A stretch of DNA of 19,974 nt from DASWVC01 sp036401335 (GCA_036401335.1 DASWVC010000050.1:1-19974), one strand, 5' to 3'. Counted from the stretch's first letter, positions 5,863 to 13,772 are shown. Numbers and translations: made by a program. The notes: generated from the letters alone by a model not told the origin.

Positions 5863-8766
5863 ATGAAAACTTGTTTTCGCCTACCCCACTCCGCCTTTGC
5901 CGCGGTGCTGATTTCCTCATTGGCGTCGTTTTTGGACGCTTCTGCCCAGGACGACGATGGTGCCGTTGCTCAGGCCTCCAAAACCCCGGTGGAACTCGCG
6001 CCCACGGGGCAACGGCTCACGCCGCTGGCCGCCCCGGGATCCCACGCCGAGTCCTTCAACCCCGAGTTGCACGATTTTCCCAACTTTCGTCCCAGCGGCG
6101 CCGCGGCCACGGTGATCAGCCCCGATCGCAAGACACTTGTCGCCGTGATGGCGGGCTACAACCAGAACAACGACGCCAAGGGCAACGTGGTGCCCGGCGC
6201 GTCCAACGAGTACGTGTTTTTCTACGACATCAGCACCGGCACACCGCACCAGACGCAGGTGATCCAAATCCCAAACGCCTTTGTGGGCGTGGCTTTTAAC
6301 CCGAGCGGCAAGGCGCTTTACGTGGGCGGCGGCCAAGACGACGATGTTCACACCTACGCGCTTCAAAGCAACGGGCGCTGGGCGGAAACGGGCACGCCCA
6401 TCGCGCTCCACCACGAAGGCACCAACAGTGTGACCCCGAGTTCCGTGCCGCCGTCGACGGCCGGGTTGGCGGTGAGCGCGGACGGTTCCAAGCTGGTCGT
6501 GGCCAACCTGTTCAACGACTCCCTTTCGATCGTTGACCTGCGCGCGCGCAAGGTGACCGGCGAGGTAGACCTGCGGCCGGGCAAAGTAAACCCGGCTCAA
6601 ACCGGCGTGCCGGGCGGCGAGTATCCCTACGGCGTGGCGATCAAGGGCAACGGCACCGCCTACGTTGCCAGCCTCCGCGACCGTGAGGTGGTGGTCGTTG
6701 ACGTCGGCGCGCAACCCAAGGTGCTTACCCGCATCAAGGTTCAAGGCACGCCCAACGAGGCGCTTCTGAGCGCCGACCAAGCCCGGCTGTACGTGACCGC
6801 GGACATCCAGGATGTGGTGAACGTCATCGACACGGCGTCGGCACGGCTGGTGGAAACCATTCCCACCGCAGGTCCCAACTACATCACCTTCCCCGTGCGT
6901 GCGTACAAGGGCAGCAGTCCGAACAACCTTGCCCTTTCACCGGACGGTTCCACCCTCTACGTCACCAATGCGGGGACCAACTCGCTTGCGGTCATCCGGC
7001 TTAACCCGTTTGGCGGTTCGGAAAACGTCGGCTTGATTCCAACGACGTTTTGGCCGTCGGCAGCGAGCGTCAGCAACGACGGCAAGACGCTTTACATCGC
7101 GAACTGGAAAAGCCCGACGGGTCCCAACCCGCACGAAACCAACAATGCCGCCAACCAGTACGTCTTTCAGTTGCAGAAAGCCTCGCTGCTGACCCTTCCG
7201 GTGCCCGACTACCAAACCCTTGACCAACTCACGCGCACCGTGGCGGCCAACAACGGGTTCCTGGCCAAGCCGAACCCGGCGGACGTGAAGCTCGCAGCCG
7301 GGCTCCACCGCCGAATCAAACACGTCATCTACATCGTGAAGGAAAACCGGACGTACGACCAGATCCTGGGCGACCTGGAGGTAGGCAACGGCGACCCAGC
7401 CCTCACGCAGTTTGGCAAGGCCGTAACGCCCAATTTCCACCGGTTGGCACGCGAGTTCGTCGACCTCGACAACTTCTACGACCCGGGAGACGTGAGCGGC
7501 AACGGCTGGATCTGGAGCACGGCGGGGCGCGAAACCGATTTCAGCGTGAAAAGCATTGCGTTGAACTATTCCGGCCGCGGCTTCTCGTACGATTCCGAAG
7601 GGACCAACCGCGACGTCAACGTCGGTGATGCCCCCAGCACGCAGGAGCGCCTGAACGTCGCCCCGTACCAGACCAAAGATCCTGACGTGTTGCCGGGCCG
7701 CGCCGACGTAAACGCGCCGGACGCGCCGGAGGATGAAGGAAACGGAATTGGCCAAGGTTACCTGTGGGATGCCGCAGTCCGCAAAGGCGTTTCGATCCGC
7801 AACTACGGGTTTTTTGAAGACCTCGCCCGTTACGGCGCGGCGGTCGGCCCGTACCAGATCCCTTTGGAACGCGACCCGGCCTTAATCGGGTTGCGGGTCG
7901 CTTTTCCCACCAAGGCCACGTTGCTTGCCCATTTTGACCCGTACTTCCGAGGCTTTGACAACGCGTTTCCGGATTACTGGCGCGAACGCGAATGGGAACG
8001 CGAGTTCAAATCGTTTGAAACAAACGGCAATCTGCCGCAGCTGAGTTTCGTTCGACTCATGCACGACCACATGGGAAATTTCGGCACGGCAATTGACGGG
8101 GTGAACACGCCGGAAACGCAGCAGGCCGACAACGACTACGCGGTGGCGCTGCTGATCGATCGCGTCAACCACAGCCGCTACAAGGACGACACCCTGATCC
8201 TGGCCATCGAGGACGATTCCCAGGACGGAGCCGACCACGTCGATGCGCACCGGTCCACGGCTTACGTCGTGGGCCCCTACGTGAAGCGCCATGCCGTCGT
8301 GTCGACCCGGTATTCAACGGTCAACCTGATCCGCACGATCGAGGACGTTCTGGGATTGGAACACCTTAACCTCTACACGGCAACCGCACGCCCGATGAGC
8401 GATTGCTTCGATCTGAACCAAAAAACGTGGTCATTCACGGCCGAACCCTCCGCCTTCCTCGTGAGCGACACCGAACTGCCGCTGCTTCGCCCGGACCAAG
8501 CCTCGCGCGCGGCACGCCGGTCGACGCACGAATCGGCCTACTGGGCGCAGAAAACCGCGGGATTCGATTTCAGCCGTGAGGACCACCTCAAAGACCCGGC
8601 CAAATTCAACCGCATGGTTTGGGAGGGTTTGAAAGGAAACCTCCCTTACCCCGCCGCGCGTTCCGGGGCGGACTTGCGGCAAAACCGCCGGAAACTGTTG
8701 GAGCAAGCCGGCGTAATGGCGGACCAGGAGAACCCCCGCCCACCCGCCACGGCATCCACGCGCTAA
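5863..8766 (+). CDS. Exported YncE-like beta-propeller fused to a phosphoesterase domain
   Basis: This 967-residue bifunctional protein combines two domains. After a signal peptide (MKTCFRLPHSAFAAVLISSL, cleaved near ASAQ), residues of roughly 50-460 form a YncE-like beta-propeller. Its blades show patterns such as GLAVSADGSKLVVANLFNDS, LLSADQARLYVTADIQDVVN and NLALSPDGSTLYVTNAGTNS. A phosphoesterase domain follows, beginning HVIYIVKENRTYDQILGD with the metal-binding Glu494-Asn495. It continues with DVSGNGWIWST around residue 545, where the nucleophile is expected, and EDDSQDGADHVDAHR (about 783-797) with the later metal ligands. Fusions of a YncE-type propeller with an alkaline-phosphatase-family domain are known, but substrates are not established. 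The start at 5863 is preferred over 5788 because it gives a normal signal peptide. The first phosphoesterase upstream shares this catalytic fold. Confidence 0.9.
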   Translation: MKTCFRLPHSAFAAVLISSLASFLDASAQDDDGAVAQASKTPVELAPTGQRLTPLAAPGSHAESFNPELHDFPNFRPSGAAATVISPDRKTLVAVMAGYNQNNDAKGNVVPGASNEYVFFYDISTGTPHQTQVIQIPNAFVGVAFNPSGKALYVGGGQDDDVHTYALQSNGRWAETGTPIALHHEGTNSVTPSSVPPSTAGLAVSADGSKLVVANLFNDSLSIVDLRARKVTGEVDLRPGKVNPAQTGVPGGEYPYGVAIKGNGTAYVASLRDREVVVVDVGAQPKVLTRIKVQGTPNEALLSADQARLYVTADIQDVVNVIDTASARLVETIPTAGPNYITFPVRAYKGSSPNNLALSPDGSTLYVTNAGTNSLAVIRLNPFGGSENVGLIPTTFWPSAASVSNDGKTLYIANWKSPTGPNPHETNNAANQYVFQLQKASLLTLPVPDYQTLDQLTRTVAANNGFLAKPNPADVKLAAGLHRRIKHVIYIVKENRTYDQILGDLEVGNGDPALTQFGKAVTPNFHRLAREFVDLDNFYDPGDVSGNGWIWSTAGRETDFSVKSIALNYSGRGFSYDSEGTNRDVNVGDAPSTQERLNVAPYQTKDPDVLPGRADVNAPDAPEDEGNGIGQGYLWDAAVRKGVSIRNYGFFEDLARYGAAVGPYQIPLERDPALIGLRVAFPTKATLLAHFDPYFRGFDNAFPDYWREREWEREFKSFETNGNLPQLSFVRLMHDHMGNFGTAIDGVNTPETQQADNDYAVALLIDRVNHSRYKDDTLILAIEDDSQDGADHVDAHRSTAYVVGPYVKRHAVVSTRYSTVNLIRTIEDVLGLEHLNLYTATARPMSDCFDLNQKTWSFTAEPSAFLVSDTELPLLRPDQASRAARRSTHESAYWAQKTAGFDFSREDHLKDPAKFNRMVWEGLKGNLPYPAARSGADLRQNRRKLLEQAGVMADQENPRPPATASTR

Positions 8767-9234
8767 GGCGGCATTCGCAAACGATTCTGAACGGGACATT
8801 AGGATGGGCCCACCGGCCTTGCGGTAAAGCAGGCCGGTAACGGTCACACCGGAAGCCGGTGGCGCCTCCTCGCAATTTTCAATCGCCTATGCGGGCAGCG
8901 GGCGGCAGTCCCTTACCGACTGCGGGGTGTGAGGTCGACCCCATTTCGGAAACGTGTTTTTGCAACTGCCATGTGCTTATGGCGCCAACCCACACTACCT
9001 GGTCGCCAGCTTAACCCGGGACTGCGGTTAGTTCATGGGACGGTTAAGCTAACTCCCGTCAGCCGGAACCCCTACGTCTTCGTCAAGATATTGTCACAAT
9101 CGTCGCGTTGTTTTCAATGCGCGGCCTATTTAAGTCCGTTGGAACGTTACCTCCCCCTGGAATGGCGAATTGGAGCCGTCACGAAAGGAGCGGATTACAA
9201 CTCACGGCTCGGGCCGAGACATGGAAACATCAAA
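8767..9234. other. Intergenic region with inverted repeats upstream of the third phosphatase
   Basis: No gene is supported in these 468 bases, although a plus-strand frame stays open from 8929; its translation there lacks protein-like character. AGCTTAACC (9008-9016) pairs perfectly with GGTTAAGCT (9042-9050). The first arm can instead pair partly with GGTTA inside the loop, giving two mutually exclusive hairpins. TTGTCACAA (9091-9099) is a 9-base palindrome about 140 bases before the start codon and a candidate regulatory site. Confidence 0.4.
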
Positions 9235-11013
9235 ATGAAAAACAGAATTCAGATGCAAACCAAACGACCGACCAATCGGTCAAACAACGCACCCAGCACC
9301 TTCGGGTTCTCCGGTCCATGGCCCCAAACGCTCCGGTGCACACCCGCGGTGCTCAGTGCCGCCGTGGCCGGCATTCTAGCGGCAGTCCCGGCCGTAGCCG
9401 CAGACCATAGTGACTGCGGAACGGTCGATCACGTGCTGTTGGTCTCGGTCGACGGGATGCACCAGTCCGACCTGGCCTGGTACGTTCAGACCCACCCGAG
9501 GTCCACGTTGGCCACCCTGACGGCGCAGGGCTTCGACTACTCCAACGCGAGCACACCTTTCCCTTCGGATTCGTTCCCTGGAATGATCGGTCAGGTAACG
9601 GGAGGCAACCCGTCGACCACCGGCATCTACTATGACGACACCTGGAACCATGATGTGTTCCCGCCGGGAACCACGAACTTCGTCGGGCCAGCACCGGGCG
9701 CAGAGGTCACCTACCAGGAGGCCATCGACAAGAACAAGGGTGCCCTGGACGCGGGTCAAGGCATCGTGCCGGCCCCCGGCTCGGATCCTTGGGCTAACAT
9801 TCTGCGAATGACTGGGAACCCCCTGCAGGTGATCGATCCATTGCAACTGCCCGTTGATCCCTCCACCCACAAGCCAATCTACCCCAATCAATACCTGCAC
9901 GTGAACACGATCTTCGAGGTCGCGCATCGGCACCATTTGCTAACGGCTTGGTCCGACAAGCACCCCGCCCAGCTAGTCCTGTCCGGTCCGTCCGGGGAAG
10001 GGGTCGACGATTATTTTACCCCTGAAATTAACAGCAGCGCGAACCGGACGGCTCCGACGGACTCGAGCCAACCGGATTGGACGACGGACAACCTTTGGAC
10101 CCAGCAGTACGACGGTTATAAAGTTCAGGCTGTTATCAACTGGATCAATGGCCACCGCCACGATGGCTCCGGCAACCCAGGGACGCCAGCCATCTTTGGC
10201 ATGAACTTCCAGAGCGTCTCGACCGCCCAGAAGCTACCAACTTCCCGGACGGAGCTTAATCTGTCGGGAACCGCCGCCGGCGGCTACCTCGCCGATGGCG
10301 CGACGCCCGGGCCGGTCCTGCGCAATGCGCTCGACTTTGTCGATCACTCCCTTGGTAGGATGGTGAGTGCCCTGGCGCAGCGCGGGCTTCTCAACCGCAC
10401 TGCGATCATCGTGTCGGCCAAACATGGCCAGTCGCCAATGAACCCCGCGGCTCTCAACCGGATCAAAGACAGCGAGATTATCGCCGCCCTCAACGCCGCG
10501 TGGAACAGCTCCCACCAGAGCGGAAATTCGAGCGCCACACCATTGGTTGCCTTGGGGGTCGATGACGACGGCATGCTCCTCTGGCTCAACGACCGGTCCA
10601 CCGCCGCCACCGGTTACGCGCGCGAGTTCCTCCTGAGCTACAACGATCCAACGGCCAGCGTCGACGGCAAGCCGGTGACGTCGGCCGGTCTTTCACAGGT
10701 GTATGCGGGTGCCGCTGCGGCGCGGCTGATCGGTGTCGACCTGAGTGATCCCCGGGTACCCGACGTGATCGGCATCGCGCAGTACGGGGTCGTCTACACC
10801 GGTCACAAGGGCAAGATCGCCGAGCACGGCGGTGATCACCTCGAGGACCGGAACGTCCCCATCCTGGTCGCATGGCCCGAGGCGGCTGGCGGCACGGCAG
10901 TCACGGCGCCCGTGGAAACCACACAGATCGCCCCGACCATTCTCGAGTTGCTCGGTCTCAACCCCAACGAGCTCCAAGCAGTCTGCATCGAGGGCACGCA
11001 GCCCCTCTTCTAA
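9235..11013 (+). CDS. Exported alkaline phosphatase-superfamily enzyme (type I phosphodiesterase/nucleotide pyrophosphatase-like)
   Basis: The 592-residue product belongs to the alkaline phosphatase superfamily, nearest the type I phosphodiesterase/nucleotide pyrophosphatase branch (PF01663-like), and is probably a secreted hydrolase of phosphate esters. The ATG at 9235 gives a long N-region and then the hydrophobic run AVLSAAVAGILAAVPAVA before ADHSD, a signal peptide. HVLLVSVDGM carries the first metal-binding Asp73. PFPSDSFPGMIGQVTGG carries the likely nucleophile Ser113. IIVSAKHGQSP occupies the place of the usual S/T-DHG metal motif, with Lys396 where Asp is expected and His397 kept. AEHGGDH gives His531 and His535. 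The protein ends CIEGTQPLF. A longer frame from 8929 is open, but its extra residues look non-coding. The Lys substitution may define a subfamily rather than inactivity. Confidence 0.85.
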   Translation: MKNRIQMQTKRPTNRSNNAPSTFGFSGPWPQTLRCTPAVLSAAVAGILAAVPAVAADHSDCGTVDHVLLVSVDGMHQSDLAWYVQTHPRSTLATLTAQGFDYSNASTPFPSDSFPGMIGQVTGGNPSTTGIYYDDTWNHDVFPPGTTNFVGPAPGAEVTYQEAIDKNKGALDAGQGIVPAPGSDPWANILRMTGNPLQVIDPLQLPVDPSTHKPIYPNQYLHVNTIFEVAHRHHLLTAWSDKHPAQLVLSGPSGEGVDDYFTPEINSSANRTAPTDSSQPDWTTDNLWTQQYDGYKVQAVINWINGHRHDGSGNPGTPAIFGMNFQSVSTAQKLPTSRTELNLSGTAAGGYLADGATPGPVLRNALDFVDHSLGRMVSALAQRGLLNRTAIIVSAKHGQSPMNPAALNRIKDSEIIAALNAAWNSSHQSGNSSATPLVALGVDDDGMLLWLNDRSTAATGYAREFLLSYNDPTASVDGKPVTSAGLSQVYAGAAAARLIGVDLSDPRVPDVIGIAQYGVVYTGHKGKIAEHGGDHLEDRNVPILVAWPEAAGGTAVTAPVETTQIAPTILELLGLNPNELQAVCIEGTQPLF

Positions 11014-11079
11014 CCCAGGCCCAGGCCTGGGGACCTGCATTTCGAAGCATCCCGCGGGTGACATGGGTCTCCCGCGGGA
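11014..11079 (+). other. Two hairpins after the third phosphatase gene
   Basis: CCCAGGCC-CA-GGCCTGGG (11014-11031) starts immediately after the stop codon. A second hairpin, TCCCGCGGG with CCCGCGGGA (11050-11079, 12-base loop), follows. Neither is followed by a T-run, so they may be Rho-dependent or mRNA-protecting structures rather than intrinsic terminators. Confidence 0.4.
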
Positions 11080-11121
11080 AAGCGCCGGCATCGGCCCGAC
11101 CGAGCCCGGGTTGGGCCTTCT

Positions 11122-11397
11122 CCGGTAGGGGAGCTTGTCCTCAAGCGCCCTCCTTCCGATCCCGGGGAGCGTTTCGGAACAGACGGCTGCCAAACGGCCG
11201 GGAACGGGCGTCCAAGGCGCTGGGAGAGCCCAAGGCAGTTTATCCCGTTTGTCAAAAGGCTGTTTCGAAAGGAGCCCGGTGGGCTGGCGGGGTCGCGCGT
11301 CCCCACGCGACTTCCGGCAGGGTCGGCCGTCCCTGGCCGACCGCAGGGCGAGGCGGGCCACCCTCCCGGGGTGCTTGAGGACAAGCTCCCCTGCCGG
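11122..11397. repeat. 276-bp intergenic element with 29-bp terminal inverted repeats
   Basis: Positions 11122-11150 and 11369-11397 are inverted copies of each other with two mismatches. The perfect core is GAGCTTGTCCTCAAGC (11131-11146), mirrored at 11373-11388. The interior has no convincing reading frame. No target-site duplication is visible at the edges. The size and architecture are those of a non-autonomous miniature element, but a large intergenic structure cannot be excluded. A related copy lies at 16626-16825; it shares the left end (24 of 29 bases) and a 20-base internal block with one mismatch (11316-11335 against 16690-16709). Confidence 0.6.
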
Positions 11398-11479
11398 ACG
11401 ACCGCTCGATCCGGTGGCCCTTTACGGCCCAAAAGCCGTTGCCTTAGTGCCCTTGCCGTCACAGGCCAGCGCGTGAGAA

Positions 11480-11497
11480 ATCGGTTGAGAAGCCGAT
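11480..11497 (-). terminator. Hairpin after the DUF2071 gene
   Basis: Read on the minus strand, ATCGG and CCGAT pair across an 8-base loop, directly after the DUF2071 stop, and are followed by TTTCTC. The stem is short, so this is a weak terminator candidate. Confidence 0.35.
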
Positions 11498-11498
11498 C

Positions 11499-12275
11499 CT
11501 ACCGGACAAGCTCCATTGGGAAAATGCTGACGTCCACGCCCGGCGAATAGGCTTGATGATCGGGGCGGCTTCCGGGCGGGCGAAATCCATCCATGGCAAA
11601 CAAGGCATCATCCCATGCCGCCAGGGTCACCGAAGCGATATGGTAAGGCGGGTGGTACACCCGACCCGTCAGCAATCGGCTGGCTCGCCAGGCGAAAAGC
11701 CGGTAGCGTTCCACCAGAAAAAAGTCAAGGCTGCCCGGCACTGCCTCCCTGCCCTTTCCAACGGGCCGATACCGGTAATCCAGGGCGGCACGATTGCCAT
11801 GCCGGCGCGAACGGAACCGAAACTCCCCGGCTTCGATCCGGCACTCCATTCGCGCCCCGAAATACGGCAGGGCAAAAAGGGCGCGGGCCGCCCAGACCGC
11901 CAGTGGCTGGCTGGCATCCAGGGAGTAAAACCAAACGCCGGGCCGGCCCTGGGCGTCCCGCACGTAGGTGCGCAGGTTCAGCTCAAGAAAGTTGGAAACC
12001 ACGGGAATCGACGGGGTAAAACGCGGCCGGACACCCCTCATCGCGAAAGGAACGATGCCGATCCAAGCTGAGCCGTCCCAGGTGTCAACCGTCAGCCCGG
12101 CGGGCAGGGTACCCTGCACTTCCGCAGCATTCCAACGCCAATGCAGGAACAGCAAGTCCCGCCACCGTTGACGCATAGCCAACCTTCCCGCCGAAGGATA
12201 AACCCGTTCCCGCAACTGCGCCTCTGCCCAGGGTTCCATCGTCTGACCGGTCTTGCTCCCGCCGGTCGGCCTCAT
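11499..12275 (-). CDS. DUF2071 (YqjF-like) family protein
   Basis: The 258-residue product is recognised as a DUF2071/YqjF-like protein from LLFLHWRWNAAEVQGTLPAG, then DTWDGSAWIGIVPFAMRGVR (residues about 41-82) and the following FLELNLRTYVRD segment. All are hallmarks of the family. No biochemical function is established for it, and I infer none. The protein is soluble with no signal peptide. Its ATG overlaps the stop of the L,D-transpeptidase gene by 4 bases (ATGA), so the two are translationally coupled. The last codons contain GGAGCTTGTCC, the same 11-mer found in the termini of the adjacent inverted-repeat element. Confidence 0.88.
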   Translation of the reverse strand: MRPTGGSKTGQTMEPWAEAQLRERVYPSAGRLAMRQRWRDLLFLHWRWNAAEVQGTLPAGLTVDTWDGSAWIGIVPFAMRGVRPRFTPSIPVVSNFLELNLRTYVRDAQGRPGVWFYSLDASQPLAVWAARALFALPYFGARMECRIEAGEFRFRSRRHGNRAALDYRYRPVGKGREAVPGSLDFFLVERYRLFAWRASRLLTGRVYHPPYHIASVTLAAWDDALFAMDGFRPPGSRPDHQAYSPGVDVSIFPMELVR

Positions 12276-12889
12276 GGCCGGGCGACGACTGGGCTGGATT
12301 GGTTCAAAGCGACGTGTGCTGCGGCCGGCGACGGTTCCGGCAGCGGTCCGAGCACCACGTCCACTTCCGTGCCCACCCCGATGGTGTGAAACAAACGGGC
12401 GACGTCCCGGGATCGCATCCGAATGCAGCCGTAGCTGGCCGGATGACCGATGTTGCGTTCTTCCGGCGTGCCATGGATGTAAATGTACCGGCTGAACGCG
12501 TGGCGGTTCTGGGCTTCAAGGCCCTTTAACCACAAAATGCGCGTCACGATCGGGTCCCGGCCCGGAGCGTCTGGTTTCAAGCGTTCACCGGTCGGTTTCC
12601 GGCTTTTGAACACCATGCCGAGGGGCGCCCCGTCGCCGACCTTTTTGGCGACCTCCAGCCGGCCGAGTGGTGTGCCGCAGCCGCCCGGGGCATCCCCGAC
12701 GCAGAATTTTGAGGTCGAGACCTCGTACCGGCCAATCCGCCGGCCCTGTTCGTACACGTCCATGGCTTGGTCCGCCACGCTCACGATGACGCGGTGTTCA
12801 CGATCTTTTTGAACGCACCCCGGCAATATCCCCAAGGCCAACCCGATGGCGGCAGCAAGACGGCGAGGACCCGGACCGAACGACGGCAT
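12272..12889 (-). CDS. L,D-transpeptidase (YkuD domain) lipoprotein
   Basis: L,D-transpeptidases cross-link peptidoglycan stem peptides or attach proteins to them in the periplasm. The 205-residue product has a short signal sequence ending in the lipobox ILPGC (Cys25), so it is probably a lipid-anchored protein. The YkuD catalytic signature is intact: His139-Gly-Thr, then HPASYGCIRM with catalytic Cys155 and Arg157. Upstream, VADQAMDVYEQGRRIGRYEVSTSKF is the typical beginning of the YkuD domain, and GTPLGRLEVAKKVGDGAPLG follows as in the family. The tail after about residue 180 is proline- and alanine-rich and unconserved. The gene is divergent from sdhC and is first in a two-gene unit with the DUF2071 gene. 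Confidence 0.93.
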   Translation of the reverse strand: MPSFGPGPRRLAAAIGLALGILPGCVQKDREHRVIVSVADQAMDVYEQGRRIGRYEVSTSKFCVGDAPGGCGTPLGRLEVAKKVGDGAPLGMVFKSRKPTGERLKPDAPGRDPIVTRILWLKGLEAQNRHAFSRYIYIHGTPEERNIGHPASYGCIRMRSRDVARLFHTIGVGTEVDVVLGPLPEPSPAAAHVALNQSSPVVARP

Positions 12890-13006
12890 CGCCGACCATA
12901 AGCGATCTTACCCCTGCGCAACAAGTGGTCACAGGCACCATGGATTTTCCCGCAAAAACGTTTCGGATCAGGGGTGCAATCGGGGCAACGAAGGCCGGTT
13001 CTTCCG

Positions 13007-13034
13007 TTGACTCTATTAGTTTTTCTAATAGTTT
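13007..13034 (+). promoter_or_regulatory. Putative sdh promoter with overlapping palindrome
   Basis: TTGACT (13007-13012) is a good -35 match; TAGTTT (13029-13034, 16-base spacing) is a weak -10. A perfect 7-bp palindrome, CTATTAG-TTTTT-CTAATAG (13013-13031), fills the spacer and could be an operator. The sdhC ATG lies only 6 bases beyond the -10 with no Shine-Dalgarno sequence, which would make the message almost leaderless. Confidence 0.4.
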
Positions 13035-13040
13035 GTTCGT

Positions 13041-13769
13041 ATGTCGGCAGCCACCGTCCCCCGTACCCCGGTTCCCGCCCGCAGGTTTTCCGGCAACCCG
13101 CTGGTCGCCTTCTACCAATCTTCCATCGGCAAGAAGTGGGTCGTGGGCCTTACGGGCGTGATCCTGATCGTCTACGTTCTGGGCCACCTGGCCGGTAATC
13201 TGCAGATCTATCTGGGCCGGGACCGGATCAACAATTACGCCGAGTTTCTGCATTCCCTGGGGCCAATGCTTTGGGCGGTACGGGCCGTGTTGCTGGCGGC
13301 TTTCGTGATCCACATCGTGGCCACAATCCAGCTGTCGATTCAGAACCGCCGGGCTCATCCTCAGAAATACGCCGTTCGAGGTTACCAGGTTTCAACCCCG
13401 GCGTCGCGCACCATGATCATTTCGGGCCTGATCGTGCTCTGTTTCGTGATTTACCACCTCTTGCAGTTTACCCTGGAAGTGACCCATCCAGGGTACCGTG
13501 CCCTGCGGGATTCGCTCGGACGCCATGACGTTTACCGGATGCTGATCCTCGGTTTCCGGCACCCCCTGATTTCCTTGTTTTATGCGCTGGGCCTGTTTCT
13601 ACTTTGCGCCCATCTCAGCCACGGGTTCGCCAGCGTCACCCAGACGCTCGGCCTCAACAACCGCAAGATCGCCGGCTTAGTGGCTAACGGCGGCCGCGCG
13701 CTGGCCTGGATCGTCTTTGCGGGTTACGTCTCGATCCCTTTGACCATTCTCTTCCGACTGATTCGCTAA
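13041..13769 (+). CDS. sdhC: Succinate dehydrogenase/fumarate reductase cytochrome b subunit (SdhC)
   Basis: This 242-residue membrane anchor of complex II binds heme b and transfers electrons between the iron-sulfur subunit and quinone. It belongs to the single-subunit, five-helix, diheme class, as in Wolinella FrdC and Bacteroidetes SdhC. SSIGKKWVVGLTG at residues 27-39 is the family's N-terminal signature. Candidate axial histidines lie in successive helices at His49 (LGHLAGN), His91 (VIHIV), His139 (IYHLLQF) and His191 or His194 (CAHLSHG). About 20 residues precede the conserved start. No ribosome binding site is visible before the ATG. The gene is separated from sdhA by 3 bases, and no second small anchor subunit (SdhD) is present, as expected for this class. 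Confidence 0.95.
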   Translation: MSAATVPRTPVPARRFSGNPLVAFYQSSIGKKWVVGLTGVILIVYVLGHLAGNLQIYLGRDRINNYAEFLHSLGPMLWAVRAVLLAAFVIHIVATIQLSIQNRRAHPQKYAVRGYQVSTPASRTMIISGLIVLCFVIYHLLQFTLEVTHPGYRALRDSLGRHDVYRMLILGFRHPLISLFYALGLFLLCAHLSHGFASVTQTLGLNNRKIAGLVANGGRALAWIVFAGYVSIPLTILFRLIR

Positions 13770-13772
13770 GTT

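Noticed and set aside
8929..9234. N-terminal extension of the third phosphatase
   Set aside because: The 102 extra residues place the signal peptide internally and contain regulatory-looking inverted repeats, so the ATG at 9235 is preferred.
10693..11361. Minus-strand frame of 222 codons across the end of the third phosphatase and the inverted-repeat element
   Set aside because: It overlaps the real gene's C-terminus and runs into non-coding repeat sequence; the composition is Arg/Pro/Gly-rich.
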